Made by a program: the position numbers and the translations under genes. Shown piece by piece: positions 38,541-48,102 of a stretch of 64,000 nucleotides of DNA. A model generated the notes under the pieces. That model did no database searches and had not been told where the DNA came from. It saw only the letters and a list, made by a program, of their open reading frames with translations. The stretch is from the NCBI GenBank assembly GCA_963771295.1, contig CAVYTB010000008.1, forward strand, positions 1 to 64,000. Reading direction: 5' to 3'. The number at the start of each line of letters is the position of its first letter. Positions within the stretch are counted from its first letter, which is position 1. The DNA comes from Acidiferrum sp963771295 (lineage in GTDB: Bacteria; Acidobacteriota; Terriglobia; Acidiferrales; UBA7541).

Positions 38541-39470
38541 CTACGAAGCGAACACATTCCGTAGCATGAACCACAGATTCGCAGGGCGCTCTGCCAAGCG
38601 CCTGACAAACCAGGGATACCAGTAAGTGCCGTAGGCAACGAGCACGACGGAACGATGCCCGTCGCGTGCCAGACGCTCCTGCTCGGCGCGCTGGATGCCA
38701 TAGAGCATCTGCACCTCGAATTCGGAATTCGCGTAGCCTTCTGTTTTGACGAGGCTCGCCAGGCGGCCGATCAGCGCGACATCGTGCGTGCCGAACGCAG
38801 CCCGGGGGCACTGGCCCGTTGCCCTGGCGCTCAACAAGTCTCGAGCCAGCGCAAAATAGTTCGAATCCACATCGGCCTTTTTAGGAAAGGCAATGTCGGG
38901 CGGCTCTTTGTAGGCGCCCTTTACCAAACGGACGGCAGGATGAAGGGGAAGCAGGTCAGCCAAATCTTTTTTCGTGCGATAGAGATAGGATTGCAGGCAA
39001 ATTCCAAGATTGGGGTGACGGCTCAGCGCGTGCCTATAGATGTCGAGCGTGGCATCTACATAGTTGCCGGCTTCCATGTCCACCCAGACAGTCGATTCCT
39101 TTTTTTCGCGGGCGATGATGAGTTCGAGGTTCTCGGCGCAAAGATCGGGGGAAAGATCCAAGCCGAGTTGCGTCAACTTCACCGACACTTCCGTGGCTAG
39201 CCCGGATTGATGGACGCGATCTAAAACTTGCAGGTAATGTTCGGTAACCCGGCGGGCTTCGTTGCGGTCGGCCACATTTTCGCCCAGGTGCGTGAACACA
39301 CTGCCCACGCCTTTGTGGCGAAGGGATTGGGCGGCGGCGAGTGCGTCCTCGAGAGTTTCTCCCGGCATAAATCGCGAAACGCTGCGCTTGACAAACGGAT
39401 ACTGTACAGCGTGTTCGCGTAACCAGACATTTTGCGAGGCGGCGAGCAGCATCGTGCGCATCAGCGCCAT
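38541..39470 (-). CDS. putA: Proline dehydrogenase
   Basis: 309 residues, a stand-alone PRODH domain. Motifs: VSVKLTQLGLDLS, VDMEAGNYVDATLD, CLQSYLYRTKKDL, RLVKGAYKEP, FGTHDVALI and the C-terminal RRLAERPANLWFMLRNVF that binds substrate carboxylate through the Arg pair. FAD enzyme oxidising proline to pyrroline-5-carboxylate. The dehydrogenase partner for the second step is not in the window, so the two functions are split as in Gram-positive bacteria. The symbol is by activity; prodh is used too. Confidence 0.9.
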   Translation of the reverse strand: MALMRTMLLAASQNVWLREHAVQYPFVKRSVSRFMPGETLEDALAAAQSLRHKGVGSVFTHLGENVADRNEARRVTEHYLQVLDRVHQSGLATEVSVKLTQLGLDLSPDLCAENLELIIAREKKESTVWVDMEAGNYVDATLDIYRHALSRHPNLGICLQSYLYRTKKDLADLLPLHPAVRLVKGAYKEPPDIAFPKKADVDSNYFALARDLLSARATGQCPRAAFGTHDVALIGRLASLVKTEGYANSEFEVQMLYGIQRAEQERLARDGHRSVVLVAYGTYWYPWFVRRLAERPANLWFMLRNVFAS

Positions 39471-39606
39471 GGGCGTTCCGAGCCTCCAGGAAGGGAGCGA
39501 GAAAAGCAGGTAAGAACGTGCGGCCCCATTCTAGACCGACAGAGCGGAGAAAGACACCACGGTTTTTTGCGGCAACGAAATGTGGGCGATCAAGTCTACA
39601 TCGAGT

Positions 39607-40602
39607 CTAGACGAAGAACATGTCGGGGTTGGCGGTGGGGCCGTCGAGGTGGCCGACGAGACGGTGCTCCATTCCTTCACGAGAGGACGAGAGCGATTGG
39701 CGGAGTTGCTGCATTTCGGCGTCGCTGAAGGGCGAGAATTTTCTCGCGATAGCCACATTTTCCTGAAGCATCTCCAAATGAGGCATTCCGACGACGGCGG
39801 TGGTTACCGGTAAGCTCATCGAGTAGCGCAGCAGGGAACTGATTTCCGCTTTGCCTGGAGCGTTGCCCAGAAGAAATTCCTGGCCGGTAATTTTCATGGC
39901 GATGACACCGAGGTTCTTGCGATTGGCGGCCGGCAGAGCCAGTTCCTCAAAGTGTCCGTTCCGTGAAGCGTTCAACGCCATTTGCACGCAATCCAGATCG
40001 TTGTGGGTGATGGCTTGGGCCATTACTTCTCCATTGGTGTGGCTGGTCATTCCGATGAAGCCAGTCATCTTTTGCTCGCGCGCTTCCAGCAAGCCCTTCA
40101 TGGCGCCATCGGGAGCTTCGATTTTTGCCAGATCATCGGCCTGACCCAAGCTGTGAATGTGGACGAGGTCGACGTGGTCCGTCTGCAGGCGCTTCAGGCT
40201 GGCTTCGAGGCGTTTCAGGAAAGCGTCGCGGGTGCGATCGGGAATTTTAGTCGCCAGCCAGACGTCATTGCGGCGAGTGGCCATCACTTTGCCGACGCGC
40301 GTCTCACTTTTTCCATCGCCGTAGGAGTACGCCGTGTCCAGGTAGGTGATGCCCAGATCGATGGCTTGATTCAACGCGGCTGATGCCTTCTCTTCGTCCT
40401 CGTACATCAGAAAGCGGCTGCCGCATCCGAACGCGAGAATGGAGACCTTTGCGCCAGTCCGCCCGAGCGTGCGGGTGGGGAGCGGCGTGGTGCGTGCGGG
40501 GCGGGCCTCGGCGAGCGGGCTGAGAAGGGAAAGGCTCACCCCAGCGGCAGTGCCCAATCCAACTTGTTCCAGGAATTTTCTTCGAGAGAGATCTTTGTTC
40601 AT
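39607..40602 (-). CDS. Tat-exported aldo/keto reductase
   Basis: 331 residues. MNKDLSRRKFLEQVGLGTAAG is a twin-arginine signal. Family motifs include GCGSRF, LDTAYSYGDGKSE (catalytic Asp and Tyr), LATKIPDRTRDAFLKRLE (Lys) and VDLVHIHSLG (His). The fold ends with VVGMPHLEMLQENVAI. Substrate unknown. NADPH enzymes with a Tat signal are common in acidobacterial and planctomycete genomes. Confidence 0.85.
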   Translation of the reverse strand: MNKDLSRRKFLEQVGLGTAAGVSLSLLSPLAEARPARTTPLPTRTLGRTGAKVSILAFGCGSRFLMYEDEEKASAALNQAIDLGITYLDTAYSYGDGKSETRVGKVMATRRNDVWLATKIPDRTRDAFLKRLEASLKRLQTDHVDLVHIHSLGQADDLAKIEAPDGAMKGLLEAREQKMTGFIGMTSHTNGEVMAQAITHNDLDCVQMALNASRNGHFEELALPAANRKNLGVIAMKITGQEFLLGNAPGKAEISSLLRYSMSLPVTTAVVGMPHLEMLQENVAIARKFSPFSDAEMQQLRQSLSSSREGMEHRLVGHLDGPTANPDMFFV

Positions 40603-40740
40603 GCTGGACTCCCCGATGACTTATGTGCCGATCGCGGCATGCGGATGGTTAATCGGCGCCGGTTTTGCGTACCCAACCGGCGGGGCTCGGATCGGCAGCC
40701 ACATTCTATCGCAGATTCAGGAATTGGCAGGAGAACGAGT

Positions 40741-42981
40741 TCAGCGATGATTGGGGGCAAAGGCGGCGGCCGGGAGCGAGAGGGCTTCAGAAAGCAATTT
40801 GGAAAGCTGAGCGGGTAGGGAGTTCGCTACTTGGCCAAGGCGCGCCGCGGTTTCCTGACGAGCCTTCACGATGGCGGAGAGTTGCTCACCGGGCGTAGTG
40901 CTCATCAAATCTTCGGCGCGATAAAAACATGCGAATACGAGGCGTTGTGATTGATTCTGGCGGCGGAGAAATTGTCCGAAGTTGAACCAATCAGATGCCG
41001 CGGCGCGTGGTTCACCTCGCGTTTCATCCAACGTCACTGCATCTTGAAACGATTGAGCCGCCGCGGCAATTTCTCCGGTGCGCTCCTGGATTTCTGCAGT
41101 ACGAACGATGGCCAGGCTTTGCAGCGACACATTGTCGAGTTTCTGCGCGAATCGCGCGGCGGCCTGATAGCCAATTAAGGCCTGCTGCGGGCGCTGGGCG
41201 TCCGCGTCGGCGTCCGCCACTTTCAACAAAGCGGAGATGGCCGCGGGCCCTTCGCCAAGATGCTCGTTGGGATGCAGGCCCACCACTTGCAAATAGGCAC
41301 GGTAGTGGCGCGCGGCAGCTTGGACTTCACCCTGCTTTTCGAGAGCCTGCGCCAGGTACAGCTGCGCATTGGTTTGCAACGGATCGATATCGACGGCACG
41401 CTGCCAGGAATCCGCCGCTTCTTCCGTGTGACCAAGTCGCTGGGCCAAGACGCCATAGTTCACCAGGGAATCCACGTCGTGTGGTGAGCGCGCCAGCAGT
41501 TTGCGATACAGCTCGTAGGCGTCGGCATCGCGGCCCGAGGTGATTAGTCCGCGGGCATAAGCTTCCTGCAAGCTCTTCTGGTCTGGATTCACTGTCGCAG
41601 CCTGTCGCAATGCCGCGAGGGAAGCATCGCGATCGCCGGCGGTTTCCGCTGCGTGGGCCAGGCGCATTTCCAGAACGCTATCGTTGGGATTCAAGGAGGA
41701 AGCGCGACGCAGCGAGGAGAGGCTTGCAGAAACATTCACCCAATAAAAATGAAGGCGGTCGATGCCGCCCCACAGGAGGAGCACTAGAACTACCATGATT
41801 CGGATGGCGCGGGCGGCCGGCGTGGCACTCGCCAACCAATGAGTGGCAGTGGCAAGCCTGCTGGACGGCCGGACCGCAACTTCTTCGGTGGATTCGCGTT
41901 TATGTACGAGGAAGGACGCGATACGCGAATCGCGCAGCTTCCAGAGGGCGCCATCGAGAAGGAAATGGTGCAGGTTCACGAGCGCCGTGAAGGTGAGAAA
42001 ACTGGAAGCAAAGTCCGCATGAAACACCCGGCTGACAATCCACGGCCCGGGTACAAATAAAGCAATGCCCCCGGCCACCAAGGTAAGCAGGTAGCTCGGG
42101 AAGCTCCAGGAAAGATTGCCGGCGGCGCGGGCCTCTTTCTTCTGGTAATAGCTGGTGATCCACAGGTACTGCGTGGAGTGCAGCACGGCCAAAATGCCGC
42201 TGGAATAGCGGGTTTGCGACACTTCGTGGCCACTGATGAGTTCAATCAATGCGGGAAGCAGAAACCACAAGAACTGTGTGGTGACGAGAGTGGCGCTGGG
42301 GAGCACTGCCCGCCAGGGTGCGCGTCGAGCCAACGACGCAAGCGCCCATCCGCTGGCGGCGAGGAAAAAGACCACTAACATGCCGCGAGCGGGCAGAGTG
42401 AACTTGGCAGGGAGATCGAGCGAAAGGATCAGGGGGTCCGCCGAGCGGCCGGTATGGAAGCTGAGCATCAGCAGGAGGAAAGAGGCAATGAAGGAAAGAT
42501 GCAGCGCCTGGCGTTCCGCGTCGGTAGGCGAGATTCCGGCACGCCGAGCGAACATCATCAGCAAGCCGTAGTTTTGGCCGGTGTAGTGCCAAGGACTCCA
42601 GCAAATGTACAGGGTGAAAATCCACGGCAGCAATGGATACCAGAGATGGGCGATCAAGCCGGCAAGAGCTAGGAGAAGGGCGATGTGAACCGTGAAGTAA
42701 CGGTATTTGGTGAACTCGTCGTAGGAATGATAGGCGCGGTAAATCGTGGCCATGAAATGGGGATAGTTGAAAAGCAGCGCCAGAAGATAAAACGCAAAGG
42801 ACCACGAAGTGGCGCTGGAAGCGGCGACATATGCGGTCAAAATCAGTAACGGAGCGGACCACGCGCCACAGCCGACCAGCAGATCGATCCACGGTGAATA
42901 GATCCACACACGGCTGGTCTGGGCATTGCCAGGCGGGGCATTTTCGACCCTTGCATCGGTGATGGTGACGGAATCCAGCAT
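40741..42981 (-). CDS. Polytopic membrane protein with His motifs, fused to TPR repeats
   Basis: 746 residues. Residues 30-400 hold eight to ten membrane helices with conserved-looking histidines near helix ends: NYPHFMATIYRAYH (72-85), CWSPWHYTGQNYG (127-139), HSTQYLWITSYYQ (268-280) and NLHHFLLDGALWK (337-349). Residues about 410-740 are TPR repeats (for example LVNYGVLAQRLGHTEEAADS, then LYLAQALEKQGEVQAAARHY). The His pattern recalls membrane di-iron hydroxylases or carotenoid-cleavage enzymes of the Brp/Blh type, but spacing differs and I cannot assign it. Function unknown. The start ATG 42981 is the only good one. Confidence 0.65.
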   Translation of the reverse strand: MLDSVTITDARVENAPPGNAQTSRVWIYSPWIDLLVGCGAWSAPLLILTAYVAASSATSWSFAFYLLALLFNYPHFMATIYRAYHSYDEFTKYRYFTVHIALLLALAGLIAHLWYPLLPWIFTLYICWSPWHYTGQNYGLLMMFARRAGISPTDAERQALHLSFIASFLLLMLSFHTGRSADPLILSLDLPAKFTLPARGMLVVFFLAASGWALASLARRAPWRAVLPSATLVTTQFLWFLLPALIELISGHEVSQTRYSSGILAVLHSTQYLWITSYYQKKEARAAGNLSWSFPSYLLTLVAGGIALFVPGPWIVSRVFHADFASSFLTFTALVNLHHFLLDGALWKLRDSRIASFLVHKRESTEEVAVRPSSRLATATHWLASATPAARAIRIMVVLVLLLWGGIDRLHFYWVNVSASLSSLRRASSLNPNDSVLEMRLAHAAETAGDRDASLAALRQAATVNPDQKSLQEAYARGLITSGRDADAYELYRKLLARSPHDVDSLVNYGVLAQRLGHTEEAADSWQRAVDIDPLQTNAQLYLAQALEKQGEVQAAARHYRAYLQVVGLHPNEHLGEGPAAISALLKVADADADAQRPQQALIGYQAAARFAQKLDNVSLQSLAIVRTAEIQERTGEIAAAAQSFQDAVTLDETRGEPRAAASDWFNFGQFLRRQNQSQRLVFACFYRAEDLMSTTPGEQLSAIVKARQETAARLGQVANSLPAQLSKLLSEALSLPAAAFAPNHR

Positions 42982-43188
42982 TCTTTAGCAGCGTAGCGCA
43001 GGCTGGGTTCGCTCCATGGAGCCAATCGAGAGGGCATGCAGAAAGGGTTACCGTGGATGGCGAAGCTGGCAGGTTAAGCATACGAACTGGCTTGAAGATG
43101 CGCGATTGCTGACTTTTCGGGGCAGGACGTGATATATGCCAAGGCACGCCTTGAGGCATCTAACACAAAAGGAGATAGGAGAGTATCG

Positions 43189-44124
43189 ATGAAATACAAG
43201 AATGCAGTGGCTCGGTTAGGCCTGATTCTCGGCGCGATGCTGTTCGTGTTTGCGGAAATAAGCGCGGCACAAAACAAGCTTCCTTCGGCAGGAATGGTGA
43301 CCTTTACGGTTACGGCTGTAGGGAAAAAGGACGCGAATGCTTCCGCAATTACCATGGATGACGTGCAGCTTATGGTGAACAAAGAGAGGAAACAGATTGG
43401 GGATTGGAAGAAGAGCGACCAGCTGTTTCTGGCGATTTTAATCGATGATTCGATCGATACCAACGCGGCCGGGCAATGGAATGACCTGAAGGCATTTATC
43501 ATGGCCCAACCGCAGTCGACACACATCGCGCTAGGTTATATCCGCAACAACACCACTATGGTTGCGCAGGATTTTACTCAGAATAAGGAATTGGTGACGA
43601 AGGCTCTGCGGATACCGCTTGGCCGGGGAGGCATAGGCTCCAGTCCATATCTTGGAATGATTGACATGTTGAAGCGCTGGCCGAATACGGGACCGACGCG
43701 GTCTATCCTGTTGATTTCCTCTGGCATCGATTATTTCCGCGGCGCCAGCTTTGGACCGTTCTATCCTGACCTGGACCCGCTGATTCAGAGAGCGGAGAAA
43801 CAGAACACCAACATATGGACGGTGTACTACCCAAGTTCCGGACACCGCGGCCACAGCTTCTTTGAAGGCAACACGGCGCAGAACAATATCGCCAAGCTGT
43901 CCGAGGAGACAGGCGCGGAGTCCTATTTTCTTGGCTACGGCACGCCGGTGAGCTTGAAACCGTACTTCGACGAGATCGGGGAGCATCTGGGCAACCAGTA
44001 CCTGTTGTCGTTCGCCGGAAACGGTGGGCCGAAGGGGAAGTTTGCGCGGGCGCAGGTGAAAACGGAACTAAAGGACGTGGAGTTCTTCATTCCGTCGAAT
44101 ATTTGGTTGACCCCAGCCAAGTAG
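43189..44124 (+). CDS. Secreted VWA-like (acidobacterial VWFA-related) protein
   Basis: ATG 43189 (MKYKNAVARLGL) follows AAAGGAGATAGGAG and opens a signal peptide. 311 residues. The domain resembles von Willebrand A: FLAILIDDSIDTNAAGQW in the place of the metal-site DxSxS motif, HIALGYIRNNTTMVAQDFT, RSILLISSGIDYF and a final strand with NQYLLSFAGNG. The first loop reads DDSIDT, so the metal site is partly kept. It is the type of single VWA protein expanded in acidobacteria; role unknown. A hairpin with T-rich tail follows. Confidence 0.7.
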   Translation: MKYKNAVARLGLILGAMLFVFAEISAAQNKLPSAGMVTFTVTAVGKKDANASAITMDDVQLMVNKERKQIGDWKKSDQLFLAILIDDSIDTNAAGQWNDLKAFIMAQPQSTHIALGYIRNNTTMVAQDFTQNKELVTKALRIPLGRGGIGSSPYLGMIDMLKRWPNTGPTRSILLISSGIDYFRGASFGPFYPDLDPLIQRAEKQNTNIWTVYYPSSGHRGHSFFEGNTAQNNIAKLSEETGAESYFLGYGTPVSLKPYFDEIGEHLGNQYLLSFAGNGGPKGKFARAQVKTELKDVEFFIPSNIWLTPAK

Positions 44125-44158
44125 ATTCTGTCGGTAAATTATCACTTGAACAGAAAGA

Positions 44159-44199
44159 GGGCGCCTTGGAGTCAAAGAGGCGTCCTGTCTGTTTGTTTG
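44159..44199 (+). terminator. Likely terminator after the VWA-like gene
   Basis: GGGCGCCT (44159-44166) pairs with AGGCGTCC (44178-44185), with one G-U pair, followed by TGTCTGTTTGTTTG. Confidence 0.45.
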
Positions 44200-44270
44200 C
44201 GGTGGCCTTGTCAGGAGCAAGGGGGCGAGCTAAACTCTCCGCAGACGTGCACTCCTGGAGTAAAACTCTT

Positions 44271-46949
44271 ATGAATCGATTTAAATCAGCATTTTTGTTG
44301 AGTTTCGCCCCGCTCGCAATTTTCTGCGCTTTTGTTGTCCCGGTCGCGCGCGCAGCCGAGGAAATCACACTAAAGGATGGTTGGGAGGTGCAGTCGTCCG
44401 CGAAAGTGACGGCGGGTGGAGATAAAGTATCCGAGAGCGGATTCGACACGTCAGGGTGGTACAAGACGTCCGCGCCGAAAACGGTTTTTGCCGTGCTGGT
44501 GGAGAACGGCGTGTACAAAGATCCTTATTTCGGCATGAACCTGCGGTCTGTGCCCGGAGTTGAGTACCCTATCGGCGGCCAATACGCCAACATCGACATG
44601 CCCGCGAACAGCCCGTATGCCGTGCCATGGTGGTACCGCAAAGAATTCGAAGCGCCGAAGCATTTCAAAGGGCGCACGGTGTGGTTGGCGTTTCACGGCA
44701 TCAACTACCGCGCTGACATTTGGATCAACGGGAAAAAGGTAGCGGGATCAGACGAAGTGGTGGGCGCGTTCCGTCGCTACGAATTCGATGTGACCCAGTA
44801 CGTACACGAAGGCTCGGGAAATGTGGTGGCTGTCTCTGTGACGGCGCCAAAGGCGGGAGAACTCGGCATCACGTTCGTGGACTGGAATCCCATGTCGCCG
44901 GACAAAGAGATGGGACTGTGGCAGGACGTGGTGTTGAGCGATAGCGGGCCAGTGGCGATGCGGCACGCGTTTGTCGATGCGAAGCTGGATTTGCCCGGGG
45001 CCGATAAGGCGCACCTTACTGTGCGCGCGCAGTTGCAGAACTCGACATCGGCTGCAGTGAAGGGCACGCTGAGAGGGAAAATTACCGGCGAGGCGAAGCC
45101 CATCGAATTCTCGCAAGCTGTAGAGCTTGCGCCGAAGGAAACGCGCGAAGTGGTGCTTTCGGCGGACTCAGTGCCAGCTCTGAATGTGGAGAAGCCCAAA
45201 CTGTGGTGGCCTTACCAGATGGGCGAACCGTACCTGCACAATCTTTCGCTGGAATTTGAGAAGGAGCACGACGAGGTATCGGATGAGCAGGCGATTTCTT
45301 TTGGCATCGTGCAGACGGATTCCGAGTTGACGCCAGACGGATATCGTTTGTTTAAGGTGAACGGAAAACCCGTGCTGGTGCGCGGAGCTGGTTGGACACC
45401 AGACATGATGCTGCGTGTCGAGGAGCCGCGGCGCGAAGCGGAATTCCGTTACGTAAAAGAAATGGGCATGAATACGATTCGCCTGGAAGGGAAGCTGGAG
45501 GATGATGCTTTCTTTGATCGCGCGGACAAAGACGGAATCCTGGTGATGGCAGGATGGTGTTGCTGCGACGCGTGGGAACACTGGAACAAGTGGGGCGATG
45601 AAAACCGCAGCGTCGCTGTGGCTTCGCTGCGCGACCAATTGTTACGCATGCGGCAGCATCCCAGCGTGCTGGTGTGGCTGAACGGCAGCGATAATCCACC
45701 TCCGGCCGAGCGCGAGCAAGCTTATCTGGACGTAGAAAAGGCCATTAATTGGCCCAAGCCGGTGATTTCCTCCGCCACCGCGAAGAAGGCGGAAGTAAGC
45801 GGAGAGAGCGGCGTGAAAATGAGCGGGCCGTACGAATACGTTTCGCCGAATTACTGGCTACTAGATACGAAAGCCGGTGGCGCGTATGGCTTCAATACAG
45901 AAACCAGTCCCGGACCTGCCGTTCCGCCGTTGGAGGGGCTGCAGAGAATGTTTCCCGCCGACAAAATGTGGCCGATGAACGAATTTTGGGATTTTCACGC
46001 CGGTGGCGGAAAGTTTAAAGACATCCACGTATTTACGGAGGCGCTGGAGCAGCGTTACGGCAAGGCCAAGGATGCGGCTGACTTCGCGTGGAAATCGCAA
46101 GCGACGACATACGAAGGCGAGCGCGCGATGTTCGAGGCTTACGGCCGCAACAAATACAAGTCCACGGGCGTGATTCAATGGATGCTGAACAATGCGTGGC
46201 CGGGACTGATCTGGCACCTGTACGATTACTCGCTACGGCCGGCTGGCGGTTACTTCGGAACAAAGAAAGCGTTGGAGCCGGTGCACGTGCAATTCTCGTA
46301 CGACGATCGCGGAATCGTGGTGGTGAACAGTACGCAAGACGCGCAGAAAGGACTGCGCATTGTCGCAAAGACCTACGACGTGAAGATGAAGGAACTGTTC
46401 AGCCGGGAAGGAACGACGGATGTTGCCGCGGATGGAGTGGCAAAGGCATTTGCGATTCCAGATGCACCCGCGGAAAACACCACCTACTTCCTGAGCCTGC
46501 AGCTGTTCCGTCCGAGCGGCGAGTTGGTGAGCCGCAATTTCTACTGGCTGTCGTCGATGCCGGACATACTGGATTTCAGTAAGACAGAGTGGTATTACAC
46601 GCCGCTTACTTCTTTTGCAGACTTCAAGGCTTTGCAGGATTTGCCAAAGGCCACAGTGAAAGCCTCCTTCAAAACCCACGAGACGGGCGACGAAACCGGG
46701 GGGCACGTGACACTGGAAAACAGTGGGACGGGCATTGCCTTCCTGGTGCGTTTGCGCCTGTTAAAGCAGAAGGGCGAGACGGAAATTCTTCCGGTATTTT
46801 GGGAAGACAACTACTTCAGCCTGATGCCGGGAGAAAAACGCGACGTCGCGGTGAATGTGCGCAAAGGCGATGCGGGCGACGCGAAACCGGAGCTAGCGGT
46901 GGACGGGTACAACGTTGCGCCGATGACGGTTCACGCGGGACAGAAATAG
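44271..46949 (+). CDS. Exported glycoside hydrolase family 2, exo-beta-D-glucosaminidase-like
   Basis: ATG 44271 (MNRFKSAFLLSFAPL) opens a signal peptide; GGAG lies about 12 bases upstream. 892 residues. GH2 sugar-binding domain (WWYRKEFEAPKHFKGRTVWL, INYRADIWINGK), two sandwich domains and the barrel with RGAGWTPDMMLR, HPSVLVWLNGSDNPPP and YGFNTETSPGPAVPP. The last two match the acid and nucleophile regions of exo-beta-D-glucosaminidases (CsxA type) better than beta-galactosidase or mannosidase. It would release glucosamine from chito-oligosaccharides. Converges with a LacI-SIS-permease operon that fits amino-sugar use. Confidence 0.8.
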   Translation: MNRFKSAFLLSFAPLAIFCAFVVPVARAAEEITLKDGWEVQSSAKVTAGGDKVSESGFDTSGWYKTSAPKTVFAVLVENGVYKDPYFGMNLRSVPGVEYPIGGQYANIDMPANSPYAVPWWYRKEFEAPKHFKGRTVWLAFHGINYRADIWINGKKVAGSDEVVGAFRRYEFDVTQYVHEGSGNVVAVSVTAPKAGELGITFVDWNPMSPDKEMGLWQDVVLSDSGPVAMRHAFVDAKLDLPGADKAHLTVRAQLQNSTSAAVKGTLRGKITGEAKPIEFSQAVELAPKETREVVLSADSVPALNVEKPKLWWPYQMGEPYLHNLSLEFEKEHDEVSDEQAISFGIVQTDSELTPDGYRLFKVNGKPVLVRGAGWTPDMMLRVEEPRREAEFRYVKEMGMNTIRLEGKLEDDAFFDRADKDGILVMAGWCCCDAWEHWNKWGDENRSVAVASLRDQLLRMRQHPSVLVWLNGSDNPPPAEREQAYLDVEKAINWPKPVISSATAKKAEVSGESGVKMSGPYEYVSPNYWLLDTKAGGAYGFNTETSPGPAVPPLEGLQRMFPADKMWPMNEFWDFHAGGGKFKDIHVFTEALEQRYGKAKDAADFAWKSQATTYEGERAMFEAYGRNKYKSTGVIQWMLNNAWPGLIWHLYDYSLRPAGGYFGTKKALEPVHVQFSYDDRGIVVVNSTQDAQKGLRIVAKTYDVKMKELFSREGTTDVAADGVAKAFAIPDAPAENTTYFLSLQLFRPSGELVSRNFYWLSSMPDILDFSKTEWYYTPLTSFADFKALQDLPKATVKASFKTHETGDETGGHVTLENSGTGIAFLVRLRLLKQKGETEILPVFWEDNYFSLMPGEKRDVAVNVRKGDAGDAKPELAVDGYNVAPMTVHAGQK

Positions 46950-46962
46950 ACAATTCGCGTGG

Positions 46963-48033
46963 TCAGGTGCGGCGGGTTGAGTCGCGAATAACCAATTCCG
47001 GGTGAAGTTTTTGCGAAGCGAAATGCCAGTCGCGGCTCTCCCGGCCCGCTTTGATGGCGTCCATAACTACGTTTACGGCGACGCTGCCCATGGTTTCCAG
47101 CGGCTGGCGAACGGTGGTCAATCCCGGGGCCGAGAGCGCTGACAGCGCAACATCATCAAAACCAATCACAGAGCATTGCTCCGGGACCCGAATCCCTGCC
47201 TTGGTTAGGGCGCGGATGGCGCCGAGGGCTGTTAAGTCATCGAATGCGAGCAACGCAGTGAATTTCTTTTTGCTGTGAAGTAATTCTTCCGTCAAGCGAT
47301 AGCCGTGTTCGAAACTGGCGTTGGGATCGAACACGTCGGGCAGCTGCATGACGAGACTGGAATCGAGCTTAACTCCGACGGAAGCGGCGAATTTCTGGAT
47401 GCCGCGCCATCGAGGAGCGCTGTCGATGAGGCGCTTGGGGCCGCGAATGATGGCGATGCGGCGATGTCCGAGTTGATGGAGATGCTCGAGAGCGAGGCGG
47501 CCGCCGGCTTCATTGTCGACCATGACGGAGCTGATGAGGTTGCCCGGGAGCTCCCAACCGATGGTAGCAGCGGGGATTTCGCGTTTATTGAGATCGGCAA
47601 GAACGTGGATGTCGACGAACAGCCAGTTGGCAACCACGATCAACGCGTCGACGTGGCGCTCCAGCAGCATTTCCAGATAACGTTCAAACCGTTCGCGTTG
47701 ATTGTGCGCATCGGCAAAAATTGGAAGATAGCTTAGCGGGTAGAGGGCATTTTCGATGCCGCGCAGGATGGGAGTGCAGAAGGGGTCATTCACATCGAAC
47801 AGCATGACGCCGATGCTTTGGCTGCGCTTACTGCGCAGGAACCGCGCCATAGCGTTAGGGCGATAGCCGAGGCGTTTCGCGGTTTCCTCGATGCGCTGGC
47901 GCGTGGAGGAAGCGATGTAGCGAGCGAGCGGCGCGTTATTCAAAACGATGGAAACGGTGGCGGGAGAAAAACCGGTGGCCTCTGCCACGTCGCGCATAGT
48001 GACCAGGCGGCGTTTGCTGCCGTCTTTTTTCAT
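46963..48033 (-). CDS. LacI/GalR-family transcriptional regulator
   Basis: ATG 48033 (MKKDGSKRRL); an open extension to 48084 adds 17 residues. 356 residues. N-terminal helix-turn-helix VTMRDVAEATGFSPATVSIVLNN followed by the hinge helix YRPNAMARFLRSKRSQSIG, then a periplasmic-binding-type effector domain (DVNDPFCTPILRGIENAL, FDDLTALGAIRALTKAG, VIGFDDVALS, LTTVRQPLETMG). It should bind a palindromic operator such as the one at 50690-50705 and respond to a sugar. It is the third gene of the SIS-permease-LacI operon. Confidence 0.88.
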   Translation of the reverse strand: MKKDGSKRRLVTMRDVAEATGFSPATVSIVLNNAPLARYIASSTRQRIEETAKRLGYRPNAMARFLRSKRSQSIGVMLFDVNDPFCTPILRGIENALYPLSYLPIFADAHNQRERFERYLEMLLERHVDALIVVANWLFVDIHVLADLNKREIPAATIGWELPGNLISSVMVDNEAGGRLALEHLHQLGHRRIAIIRGPKRLIDSAPRWRGIQKFAASVGVKLDSSLVMQLPDVFDPNASFEHGYRLTEELLHSKKKFTALLAFDDLTALGAIRALTKAGIRVPEQCSVIGFDDVALSALSAPGLTTVRQPLETMGSVAVNVVMDAIKAGRESRDWHFASQKLHPELVIRDSTRRT

Positions 48034-48102
48034 GGAGGTGCCTCGTGTGCCCCCATCTTCCAACCAGAGCACTTCAGAAAGCAATGCGAAAGAGTAGCGC
48101 GG

